Of a stretch of DNA of 40,863 nucleotides, positions 33,998-40,863 are shown in pieces (the first letter of the stretch is position 1; every line of letters starts with the position of its first letter). The DNA is from a bacterium. GTDB lineage: Bacteria > Bacillota > Clostridia > UBA1381. A program made the position numbers and the translations under genes. The notes beneath the pieces are model-generated. The model did not search any database, was not told the DNA's origin, and was given only the letters and a program-made list of their open reading frames with translations. The stretch spans positions 1 to 40,863 of the forward strand of contig JAUNPN010000011.1 in the NCBI GenBank assembly GCA_030536655.1, in the 5' to 3' direction.

Positions 33998-36808
33998 ATG
34001 AGAGAGGTTAGTTTTGATTTTGGAAAAAAGCCTGTTACAGAGGGCTATATAAAAATTACAGGGCAGATGCTGTTTAAGAATGATGCGGAGTACGGCTTGA
34101 TGCGTACTGCGGAGGCGGTCGAGCGGGAGGTCGGCGAAAAGGAACTGAACCGAGATTTCCTTCTGCTTCCTGATAATAAGTTTTTCGTTAAGCTGGAAAA
34201 CGGTAAGTACATAGTCCGCCTTTGCACAGGAGACTATGTGGACGAGGGTGACAATACGATTAAGTTTACGGTAAACGGCGTCAATGACCATGCATGGGTT
34301 TATGACGGAACGGTTATTGAAACCTATATGGAGGTTGAAGTAACGGACGGCATTATGGAATTTTCATTTAACAACAGCCGTCATACTGCGGTGAACAGCA
34401 TTAATATAGCCATGATTCAGGATCTTCCGGCGCCTGAGGTGACAGTTGATGTTACTGCGGAGAAAAAGGAGCAGCAGGTAAAGCTCAGCTGGAAACCGGT
34501 TGAAAACGTTTACGCTTATTATGTAAAGAGATATAACAAGCAGAACGGCGAGTTCGACAGACACGTTACCGTGCCGGCTGAGGAATATATTGATAAAGAT
34601 GTTGACCTTTCAGAAAAGTACACTTATTCGGTATACTGCCTGTATGCGCAGCATTTTACGGCAAAGCAGAGAACCGTAATTGACGTCACAATAGAGGACG
34701 GAACCGGAGAAACCGGAGAAATAACCGGGCTTGACGCGAAGGAAACGCCGAATACAGTCGCTCTTGTATGGAACGGCACGGATAAGGCGGCATGGTACAA
34801 TGTTTATCAGAAAGCGCCGTACGGTATTTACAAGCTTATAGCAAAAACTACAAAGACAGAATATATTCACGACAGAGTTGTTACAAACGTACCGTTTGTA
34901 TACGCAGTAGAGGCTGTTACTCCGGGCGGAGTATCGAATCGTGAAGAGGTTACGATTGACATGGAGGCAAAGCCGTTCAAGCGTAAAATGGAAACTCTCG
35001 GCAGGGGCGCGGTAGCGATGAAAACCGAAAACGGCGTATTCCTCAGCTGGCGCTTGAACGCATGGGAATATGAGGCCGATATAGACTTTATGCTTTACAG
35101 AAACGGTAAAAAGCTTGAGCTTGTAACGAATTCGACAAATTATCTTGATAAGGACGGTACAGCCGATGATGTGTATACAATCAAGGCTGTAAAGGACAGA
35201 AAGGCTGAAAAGAAGGGCACAGAGGTAAAGGTCGTTGATGCACCGTATCTTTCAATCCCGCTTGACAAGCCTGCGCCGGTTACCTTGAGAGACGGCAATA
35301 CTTATGAGTATACGGCTAATGACGCTTCGGTGGCAGACCTTGACGGTGACGGTGAGTATGAGATAATCCTCCGCTGGGACTGCAACGGAAAAGATAATTC
35401 TAAGAAGGGCTTTACGGGAAATGTTTATATTGACGCGTATAAGCTCAACGGAAAAAAGCTCTGGCGAATCGATATGGGCAGAAATATCCGCGCGGGTCAG
35501 CATTATACACAGCTGGTGGTATATGACTTTGACAGCGATGGAAAGGCTGAAATTATTCTGAAAACGGCTGACGGAACTGTTGACGGAGTGGGCAAGGTAA
35601 TCGGTGACGCAGCTGCGGATTATGTGAATAACGACGGCTTTATAATCGAAGGTCCGGAATTCCTTACGCTGTTTGACGGTGAAACCGGCGCCGCTGTTGA
35701 TACGGTGGATTATGACCCGCCGAGAGGCAATGTTGCTGACTGGGGAGATTCATGGGGAAACAGAGTTGACCGTTTCCTTGCCTGCGTGGCATATTTGGAC
35801 GGAGTAAATCCGAGCGCGGTAATGTGCAGAGGCTACTATGACCATGGCAGACCGACAAACCTTGTTGCTTACGATGTAATAGACAAGCGTCTTGTAAAGA
35901 GATGGAAGTTCCTTGCGGATAAGGATCAGAATATAGAATACACTTATCAGGGCAATCACAACCTCGGCGTCGGAGATGTTGACGGCGACGGCAAGGACGA
36001 GATTGTATACGGCGCAATGGCGGTCGATGACGACGGAACAGGCATTTATTCAACAAGACTTTGCCACGGCGATACGCTTAACCTCGGTAATTTCACGCCG
36101 GAAACGCCTAACCTCGATTTCTTCCAGATTCACGAGGAATATTTTGCAAAGTATGGCTTTGAATCGCGCGACCCGGCAACCGGAGAGATTATATGGGGAA
36201 GATGGACCGGACGCGACACAACAAGAGGTCTGTGCGCAAAGGTTGATCCGAGATACCCGGGAAACCAGTGCTGGGCAATGGACGACGGCATTTATACGAT
36301 GAAGGGTGAGTTAATCAATGAACACGGTCCTGAAAGCATTGACTTTGCAATTTGGTGGGACGGTGACCTTTTGAGAGAGCTGCTTGACCATGAATTTGAC
36401 GATGAAAAGGGATACGGCTACCCCAAAATTTATAAGTGGGATTACGAGAATAACAAACTCGTTACAATTCTTGACCCGGCAGGAACTCTGTCAAATAACT
36501 GGAAGAAGGGTCATCCATGTATCCAGGCGGACATCCTCGGCGACTGGCGCGAGGAGGCTGTATGGAGAAATGCTGATGATACTGAGCTTAGAATTTATAC
36601 AACAACAGATCTTACGGAGCATAAATTCTATACTCTGATGCATGACAGCTTATACCGCTGCTCGGTAGCATTCCAGAATACCGCGTATAACCAGTGCACT
36701 CAGACAAGCTTCTATATAGGACCGGATATGAAGGAAATGCCTCCGGTTCCGGCAAACGAGTATGTAAACGGTTCTCCGCTGCCGGATTTCACAGAGGATA
36801 TTGACTGA
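33998..36808 (+). CDS. Rhamnogalacturonan lyase, polysaccharide lyase family 11, no signal peptide
   Basis: PL11 enzymes cut rhamnogalacturonan I, the branched pectin backbone, by beta-elimination. The N-terminus (about 1-140) is a carbohydrate-binding-like beta domain. Two or three fibronectin type III-like domains follow (about 145-415). The eight-bladed propeller of PL11 starts near 430, with calcium-binding repeats ADLDGDGEYEIIL (about 447), YDFDSDGKAEIIL (about 510) and GDVDGDGKDEIVYG (about 658). Conserved PL11 segments such as NHNLGVGDVDGDGKD and DILGDWREEAVWR are visible. The length is 936 residues. There is no signal peptide, although AAAGGAG marks the start at 33998, so the enzyme is probably intracellular and acts on imported oligomers. 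Confidence 0.92.
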   Translation: MREVSFDFGKKPVTEGYIKITGQMLFKNDAEYGLMRTAEAVEREVGEKELNRDFLLLPDNKFFVKLENGKYIVRLCTGDYVDEGDNTIKFTVNGVNDHAWVYDGTVIETYMEVEVTDGIMEFSFNNSRHTAVNSINIAMIQDLPAPEVTVDVTAEKKEQQVKLSWKPVENVYAYYVKRYNKQNGEFDRHVTVPAEEYIDKDVDLSEKYTYSVYCLYAQHFTAKQRTVIDVTIEDGTGETGEITGLDAKETPNTVALVWNGTDKAAWYNVYQKAPYGIYKLIAKTTKTEYIHDRVVTNVPFVYAVEAVTPGGVSNREEVTIDMEAKPFKRKMETLGRGAVAMKTENGVFLSWRLNAWEYEADIDFMLYRNGKKLELVTNSTNYLDKDGTADDVYTIKAVKDRKAEKKGTEVKVVDAPYLSIPLDKPAPVTLRDGNTYEYTANDASVADLDGDGEYEIILRWDCNGKDNSKKGFTGNVYIDAYKLNGKKLWRIDMGRNIRAGQHYTQLVVYDFDSDGKAEIILKTADGTVDGVGKVIGDAAADYVNNDGFIIEGPEFLTLFDGETGAAVDTVDYDPPRGNVADWGDSWGNRVDRFLACVAYLDGVNPSAVMCRGYYDHGRPTNLVAYDVIDKRLVKRWKFLADKDQNIEYTYQGNHNLGVGDVDGDGKDEIVYGAMAVDDDGTGIYSTRLCHGDTLNLGNFTPETPNLDFFQIHEEYFAKYGFESRDPATGEIIWGRWTGRDTTRGLCAKVDPRYPGNQCWAMDDGIYTMKGELINEHGPESIDFAIWWDGDLLRELLDHEFDDEKGYGYPKIYKWDYENNKLVTILDPAGTLSNNWKKGHPCIQADILGDWREEAVWRNADDTELRIYTTTDLTEHKFYTLMHDSLYRCSVAFQNTAYNQCTQTSFYIGPDMKEMPPVPANEYVNGSPLPDFTEDID

Positions 36809-36929
36809 TTATTTTAGGAAAATTCGGCTCAGTACTTGTAAAATAACAGTAATATTAGGGCGAATATTACAAAATAGTTACGGGCATATTGATATTTTAT
36901 ACAATTTATGAGAAAAAATAAAAACATTA

Positions 36930-36958
36930 TTGACCTTTTGGCAATTTTACGATAGAAT
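36930..36958 (+). promoter_or_regulatory. Promoter of the rsmD-coaD unit
   Basis: TTGACC (36930-36935) and TAGAAT (36953-36958) with a 17-base spacer. Transcription would start near 36965, just before the hairpin-rich leader. Confidence 0.7.
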
Positions 36959-36964
36959 ATATGT

Positions 36965-37063
36965 GTAACAGTGTGTCGGACAAGGTGTGGTGTTGCCGAG
37001 CCTTGTCCGGACGCTTACCGGAGCTGCGCGGCTCCGGCAGACTGCCGGAAGAGAGGTCATTAA
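36965..37063 (+). promoter_or_regulatory. GC-rich structured leader of rsmD with alternative hairpins
   Basis: Three stems can form: CGGACAAGG/CCTTGTCCG (36977-36985 with 37001-37009), CCGGAGC/GCTCCGG (37018-37024 with 37031-37037) and CCGGCA/TGCCGG (37034-37039 with 37043-37048). The last two share bases 37034-37037 and exclude one another, and the third ends only a few bases before GAGAGG, the ribosome site. That layout is like an attenuator or translational switch. No known riboswitch was recognised. Confidence 0.45.
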
Positions 37064-37615
37064 ATGAGAATTATTTCAGGGTCAAGACGCGGACATAAGC
37101 TCCTTGAATTTTCGGGACAGGATGTGCGCCCGACAACAGACCGTGTGAAGGAATCGATATTTAATATAATACAGGGCTTTGTGCCGGAGGCAAGGGTTCT
37201 GGATATGTTCTGCGGAAGCGGCGCTTTGAGCTTTGAAGCATTATCCCGCGGAGCAGCCGGGGCGGTGTGCCTTGATATTGATGCACGGAGTATTGATATT
37301 ATAAGGAAAAACGCGGCGGCTTTGAAATTCGGTGACCGGTGTGAGATACTGAATATCTCGTGCTTTGATTATATCAGCCGGGAAAAGGGCAGGATTAAGT
37401 TTGATATAATTTTTCTCGATCCGCCGTATAATAAGGGCTTGATTGAGCCGGTGCTTGAAGCAATTGTAAAAAATGATGTGCTGAGTAACGATGGAATAGT
37501 AGTGCTTGAAAGCGACAGCACGGATTTTCGCGGTGAAGTTGAGGGACTGACGGTTTACCGGCAGCGCAGGTACGGACGTACGTATATAACAGTATACAAA
37601 AAGGATGAGCAATAA
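37064..37615 (+). CDS. rsmD: 16S rRNA (guanine966-N2)-methyltransferase
   Basis: This SAM-dependent enzyme methylates G966 of 16S rRNA during ribosome assembly. The N-terminus [13 protein letters not shown] and [15 protein letters not shown] are signature segments. The SAM-binding motif DMFCGSG is at 47-53 and the catalytic motif LDPPYNKG follows. The length of 183 residues is typical. Its stop overlaps the coaD start (TAATG), a very common gene order in Firmicutes. The ribosome site is GAGAGG. Confidence 0.97.
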   Translation: MRIISGSRRGHKLLEFSGQDVRPTTDRVKESIFNIIQGFVPEARVLDMFCGSGALSFEALSRGAAGAVCLDIDARSIDIIRKNAAALKFGDRCEILNISCFDYISREKGRIKFDIIFLDPPYNKGLIEPVLEAIVKNDVLSNDGIVVLESDSTDFRGEVEGLTVYRQRRYGRTYITVYKKDEQ

Positions 37616-38091
37616 TGAGAATTGCAGTTTATCCGGGAAGCTTTGACCCGGTAACCAACGGTCATCTTGATATAATACGACGTGCAAGCCGCATTTATGA
37701 CAGGCTTATTGTCGGTGTGCTTAATAATCCGAGCAAAAGGTCGCCTATGTTTTCTGTTGAGGAACGTATTGAACTTATACGCGGAGTAACGGATGATATT
37801 GAAAATGTCGAGGTAGACAGCTTTACAGGACTTTTAGTTGACTTTGCAAAGGCAAAGGGGGCGCAGGTGATTGTAAAGGGACTGAGGACAGTTGCGGATT
37901 TTGAGTACGAGTTTCAGATGGCGCTGTTAAACAAAGCATTAAATCCCGAGTATGAAACAGTATTTCTTATGACGGATACAAAGTATTCCTACATAAGCTC
38001 AAGCATGGTCAAGGAGCTTGCAGGCTTTAAAGGAGATCTTACGGGACTTGTACCCGAGGAAGTAATAGCAAAAATCAGAATGAAAGTCTGA
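37615..38091 (+). CDS. coaD: Phosphopantetheine adenylyltransferase
   Basis: It transfers AMP from ATP to 4'-phosphopantetheine, the penultimate step of coenzyme A synthesis. The nucleotidyltransferase motif [14 protein letters not shown] (8-21) contains the TxGH site. [19 protein letters not shown] and the C-terminal [13 protein letters not shown] are diagnostic. The length of 158 residues is standard. The start overlaps the rsmD stop by one base, so the two are translationally coupled. Confidence 0.98.
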   Translation: MRIAVYPGSFDPVTNGHLDIIRRASRIYDRLIVGVLNNPSKRSPMFSVEERIELIRGVTDDIENVEVDSFTGLLVDFAKAKGAQVIVKGLRTVADFEYEFQMALLNKALNPEYETVFLMTDTKYSYISSSMVKELAGFKGDLTGLVPEEVIAKIRMKV

Positions 38092-38126
38092 TGAAAAATA
38101 TCAGTATATTGAAAGGAATTGATAAA

Positions 38127-38591
38127 ATGGACCAGCAGCAACAGGATATGGATATCATGGAAATATTGAACATGATGGAAGATACTATTGACAAGGCTTC
38201 AAGCGTTCCGTTAACCGGTAAAATTATGCTTGACAAGGACGAGCTTATGGATTATATCCAGGAAATAAGACTTGTTTACCCGGAGGAGCTTAAGGAAGCA
38301 AAGTGGGTTAAGTCGGAGAGAGCAAGAATTTTAAGCGAAGCAGAGGCGAGAGCGGAAACAATTCAGAAGAATGCCGCGGAAACTCAGATGCAGCTCATCA
38401 ATGAGCATGAAATCTATCGCTGCGCAGAGGAGCAGGCAAATGAAATGATTGAGCAGGTTCGTCAGGAAGCAATGGATACAAAGCAGAATGCAGATGAATA
38501 TGTGCTTGAAAGAATTGAAAGGCTTGAGGAATCAATAAGCCTAATTCTTCAGAAGGTAAGAGATGATAAGGCTTCGTTCCAGAACTCATAA
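38127..38591 (+). CDS. Coiled-coil protein of unknown function, downstream of coaD
   Basis: A 154-residue protein whose start I place at the ATG at 38127, where AAAGGAA lies about 7 bases upstream; the frame is open to 38091 but those residues add nothing conserved. The sequence is highly charged, with a long helix from about 60 to 145 (ERARILSEAEARAETIQKNA, then AEEQANEMIEQVRQEA), like the stalk of ATP synthase subunit b or a DivIVA-type protein. Similar coaD-linked proteins occur in Clostridia, but the function is not known. It has no signal peptide and no transmembrane segment. Confidence 0.75.
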   Translation: MDQQQQDMDIMEILNMMEDTIDKASSVPLTGKIMLDKDELMDYIQEIRLVYPEELKEAKWVKSERARILSEAEARAETIQKNAAETQMQLINEHEIYRCAEEQANEMIEQVRQEAMDTKQNADEYVLERIERLEESISLILQKVRDDKASFQNS

Positions 38592-38607
38592 ATAAAGATA
38601 GTACCGG

Positions 38608-38640
38608 GAGCTGGAAAAGAATGTATTTTCAGCTCTTATT
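38608..38640 (+). terminator. Probable terminator of the rsmD-coaD unit
   Basis: GAGCTGGAAAA (38608-38618) pairs with TTTTCAGCTC (38626-38635) with one bulged base, followed by TTATT. The T-run is short, so termination may be partial. Confidence 0.55.
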
Positions 38641-38677
38641 GATTTCTTAGGGGATACGGATATGGAGGGAATTACAA

Positions 38678-40351
38678 ATGTTATCAGATATTGAAATCGC
38701 TCAGAGCGCAGAAATGAAGCATATAAGAGATATTGCTGCGGTTTTGGGAATAGATGCGGATGAGCTTGAATATTACGGAAAATATAAGGCAAAGCTTGGC
38801 GCTGAGGTACAGCAGAGCTTTAAGGACGCAAAGGACGGAAAGCTTGTTCTTGTAACGGCAATCAATCCTACTCCGGCGGGGGAGGGAAAGACGACAACAA
38901 CAATCGGTCTTGGGGACGCCATGTCAAGACTGGGCAAGAAGTGCGTACTTGCGCTTCGCGAGCCGTCGCTCGGCCCGGTGATGGGTGTAAAGGGCGGCGC
39001 AGCGGGCGGCGGCTACAGCCAGGTAGTGCCTATGGAGGATATAAACCTTCATTTTACCGGCGATATGCACGCGATTACCGCTGCAAACAATCTGCTTTCG
39101 GCATTGATTGACAATCACATAAAGCAGGGCAATGCTCTTGATATTGATGTTACGAATATTGCCTGGAAGCGCGTTCTTGACATGAACGACCGCGCGTTGA
39201 GAGATGTTCTTGTCGGACTGGGAGGCAAGCTTAACGGTGTTCCTCGTCAGGACGGCTTTATGATTACGGTTGCATCGGAGATTATGGCGATTTTATGTCT
39301 TGCGAATGATATTTCGGATTTAAAAAAGCGTTTCGGAGAAATTATTGTTGCATACAACAGAAGCGGCGAGCCGGTTTATGCAAAGCAGCTTAACGCGCAG
39401 GGCGCAATGACGGCTCTTATGAAGGACGCGATAAAACCGAATCTTGTTCAGACCTTGGAGCATACTCCGGCGCTTATTCACGGCGGTCCGTTTGCAAATA
39501 TAGCGCATGGATGCAACAGTATTCAGGCAACAAGGCTTGCAATGAAGATGGGCGATTATGCCATAACCGAGGCGGGCTTCGGAGCGGATTTGGGCGCGGA
39601 GAAATTTATGGATATTAAGTGCCGTTTCGCCGGAATTAACCCGGACGCGGTTGTAATAGTTGCAACAGTAAGAGCGCTTAAATACAACGGCGGCATTGCA
39701 AAGGCTGATTTAAAGATTCCGAATGTTGAGGCGCTTAAGAGGGGTATTGTAAACCTTCGCAAGCATATTGAAAATATGCAGAGCTTCGGTGTGCCGGTCG
39801 TTGTGGCGGTAAACCGCTTTGATACTGATACTGACGAGGAGTTGCAGACTGTTATAGATTTGTGTAACGAATGGGGCGCGGAATGTTCGCTGAGTGAGGT
39901 GTTCGCAAAGGGCGGCGAAGGCGGAATTGATTTGGCGCATAAGGTTATCAAGGCGATTGAGATGCACCCGGTGACAGAGTACAAGCCTGCATATGATGTG
40001 AATGACAGCATAAAGAATAAGCTGAATGCAATTGTAACAAAGATTTACGGCGGTGACAGAGTTACATACTCAAAGAAAGCATTAAAGCAGATTGCAAATC
40101 TTGAAAAGTTCGGACTTGACAAGAAGCCGGTATGCGTTGCGAAAACGCAGTATTCGTTTTCAGACGACCCGGCGCTGCTGGGCAGACCGTCAGGCTTTAC
40201 TGTAAATATAAAAACAATAAGAGTTTCAAACGGCGCGGGCTTTATTGTTGCTGAGGCAGGCGACATCATGGTAATGCCGGGACTTCCGAAGCTTCCCGCA
40301 GCCGAAAGGATAGACGTGGACGAGAACGGAGTTATTTCCGGTCTGTTCTGA
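38678..40351 (+). CDS. fhs: Formate-tetrahydrofolate ligase
   Basis: It activates formate to 10-formyl-tetrahydrofolate with ATP, feeding one-carbon metabolism and, in acetogens, the methyl branch of the Wood-Ljungdahl pathway. The P-loop is [13 protein letters not shown] (63-75). Other conserved blocks are [50 protein letters not shown] and [10 protein letters not shown] at the C-terminus. The length of 557 residues is typical. AGGG-rich bases precede the ATG. No other Wood-Ljungdahl gene is in the window, so a biosynthetic role is the minimum claim. tsaE follows after 11 bases. Confidence 0.98.
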   Translation: MLSDIEIAQSAEMKHIRDIAAVLGIDADELEYYGKYKAKLGAEVQQSFKDAKDGKLVLVTAINPTPAGEGKTTTTIGLGDAMSRLGKKCVLALREPSLGPVMGVKGGAAGGGYSQVVPMEDINLHFTGDMHAITAANNLLSALIDNHIKQGNALDIDVTNIAWKRVLDMNDRALRDVLVGLGGKLNGVPRQDGFMITVASEIMAILCLANDISDLKKRFGEIIVAYNRSGEPVYAKQLNAQGAMTALMKDAIKPNLVQTLEHTPALIHGGPFANIAHGCNSIQATRLAMKMGDYAITEAGFGADLGAEKFMDIKCRFAGINPDAVVIVATVRALKYNGGIAKADLKIPNVEALKRGIVNLRKHIENMQSFGVPVVVAVNRFDTDTDEELQTVIDLCNEWGAECSLSEVFAKGGEGGIDLAHKVIKAIEMHPVTEYKPAYDVNDSIKNKLNAIVTKIYGGDRVTYSKKALKQIANLEKFGLDKKPVCVAKTQYSFSDDPALLGRPSGFTVNIKTIRVSNGAGFIVAEAGDIMVMPGLPKLPAAERIDVDENGVISGLF

Positions 40352-40362
40352 TTGGTAGAAAT

Positions 40363-40803
40363 ATGTTGGAAAATAAGCGATACATTTCTGAAAGTCCCGA
40401 TGAAACAAAGCGTATTGCACAGGAAATTGCTGAAAAGCTTGAGCCGGGTGATGTGCTGTGTATGTATGGTGATCTTGGCGTGGGGAAAACTGCTTTTGTG
40501 CAGGGACTGGCAAAGGGACTGGGCATTGAGGGACATATAACAAGCCCGACCTTTACGATTGTGAATGAATACTGCGGCAGGCTTCCTCTGTATCATTTTG
40601 ATGTATACAGGATTGCAGACCCGGACGAAATGTATGAGATAGGTTATGATGAGTATGTTTACGGGGACGGTGTGTGCGTCATTGAATGGCCGCAGCTGAT
40701 AGATGAGATTCTTCCCCGAAGTCATTACAGCATCACCATAACCAAGGATTATGAGAAGCATGACAGCTACAGAATAATAGAGGCAGAGAAGATTGAAATT
40801 TGA
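40363..40803 (+). CDS. tsaE: tRNA threonylcarbamoyladenosine biosynthesis ATPase TsaE
   Basis: It is the ATPase of the TsaB-TsaD-TsaE complex that places t6A at position 37 of ANN-decoding tRNAs. The P-loop GDLGVGKT is at 36-43, preceded by SPDETKRIAQEIAEKLEPGD. SPTFTIVNEY and HFDVYRI are family signatures, with VCVIEWPQLI near the C-terminus. The length of 146 residues is normal. The ribosome site is weak and the gene lies 11 bases after fhs. Confidence 0.96.
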   Translation: MLENKRYISESPDETKRIAQEIAEKLEPGDVLCMYGDLGVGKTAFVQGLAKGLGIEGHITSPTFTIVNEYCGRLPLYHFDVYRIADPDEMYEIGYDEYVYGDGVCVIEWPQLIDEILPRSHYSITITKDYEKHDSYRIIEAEKIEI

Positions 40804-40863
40804 AGTTTGGAAAAAGATAAGCAGCGCATCTTGCCGTCATTCGTGGCTTGAAGTACAGCGTAC
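40804..40863. other. Window end after tsaE, no gene start seen
   Basis: In many Firmicutes tsaB follows tsaE directly. The 60 bases available here show no ATG with a ribosome site and no TsaB-like N-terminus (which usually begins with an ILAIDTS-type strand). They end in CGTGGCTTGAAGTACAGCGTAC, which may be the edge of a repeat. Nothing firmer can be said. Confidence 0.3.

Noticed and set aside
36977-37009. A factor-independent terminator before rsmD
   Set aside because: The stem is followed by GC-rich sequence with no T-run, and the promoter lies directly upstream of it.
38592-38677. Tetrahydrofolate riboswitch before fhs
   Set aside because: The gap holds a simple terminator-like hairpin and a ribosome site; no conserved folate-aptamer pattern is visible.

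Overview
The window looks like a chromosomal segment of an anaerobic Firmicute of class Clostridia, probably an Oscillospiraceae/Ruminococcaceae-type gut or rumen bacterium. The reasons are the strong AAGGAG ribosome sites, consensus -35/-10 promoters with 17-bp spacers, the ilvB-ilvN-ilvC order, formate-tetrahydrofolate ligase, the Clostridia-style C-terminal extension on the rlmD-like rRNA methyltransferase, and pectin-degrading enzymes. The genus cannot be fixed from the sequence alone.

Positions 1 to about 17,000 are an accessory region. The left part carries mobile-element genes: a large serine recombinase, an N-terminally truncated MobV-type relaxase with a coupled small ORF, an XRE regulator that appears frameshifted, and a small sigma-70-like factor. 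It also has a 600-bp gene-free stretch rich in hairpins, and an unrecognised 390-residue protein preceded by a leader that can fold into a four-way junction. From 16.9 kb down to 7.05 kb, on the minus strand, lies one tight six-gene operon behind a good promoter: two TcmP-like (three-Cys-motif partner) proteins, a radical SAM protein with a CxxxCxxxC motif, a type III-like DNA methyltransferase (Mod), a DEAD/DEAH helicase-nuclease (Res), and an AIPR abortive-infection protein whose reading frame is broken near its start. This operon is the best candidate here for a little-described composite defence system.

From 17.1 kb to the end the window is ordinary chromosome: rlmD-like rRNA methyltransferase and a GH43 glycosidase (minus strand); branched-chain amino acid synthesis (ilvB, ilvN, ilvC); tRNA dihydrouridine synthase; guaB; an iron-type alcohol dehydrogenase; a DUF5662 protein with cardiolipin synthase; a manganese catalase; two tandem GNAT acetyltransferases; a secreted stalk-domain protein; a GHKL ATPase; a large PL11 rhamnogalacturonan lyase; rsmD, coaD and a coiled-coil protein; then fhs and tsaE. 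Most of these units have visible promoters and terminators.

Notable non-coding signals are a 158-bp imperfect palindrome (MITE-like) after the cardiolipin synthase gene, a pair of 13-bp direct repeats at 21-bp periodicity just upstream of the stalk-protein promoter (resembling a LytTR-family regulator site), and a leader before rsmD with mutually exclusive hairpins. Several single-base lesions sit only in the accessory region, which suggests either a decaying element or local sequence errors.
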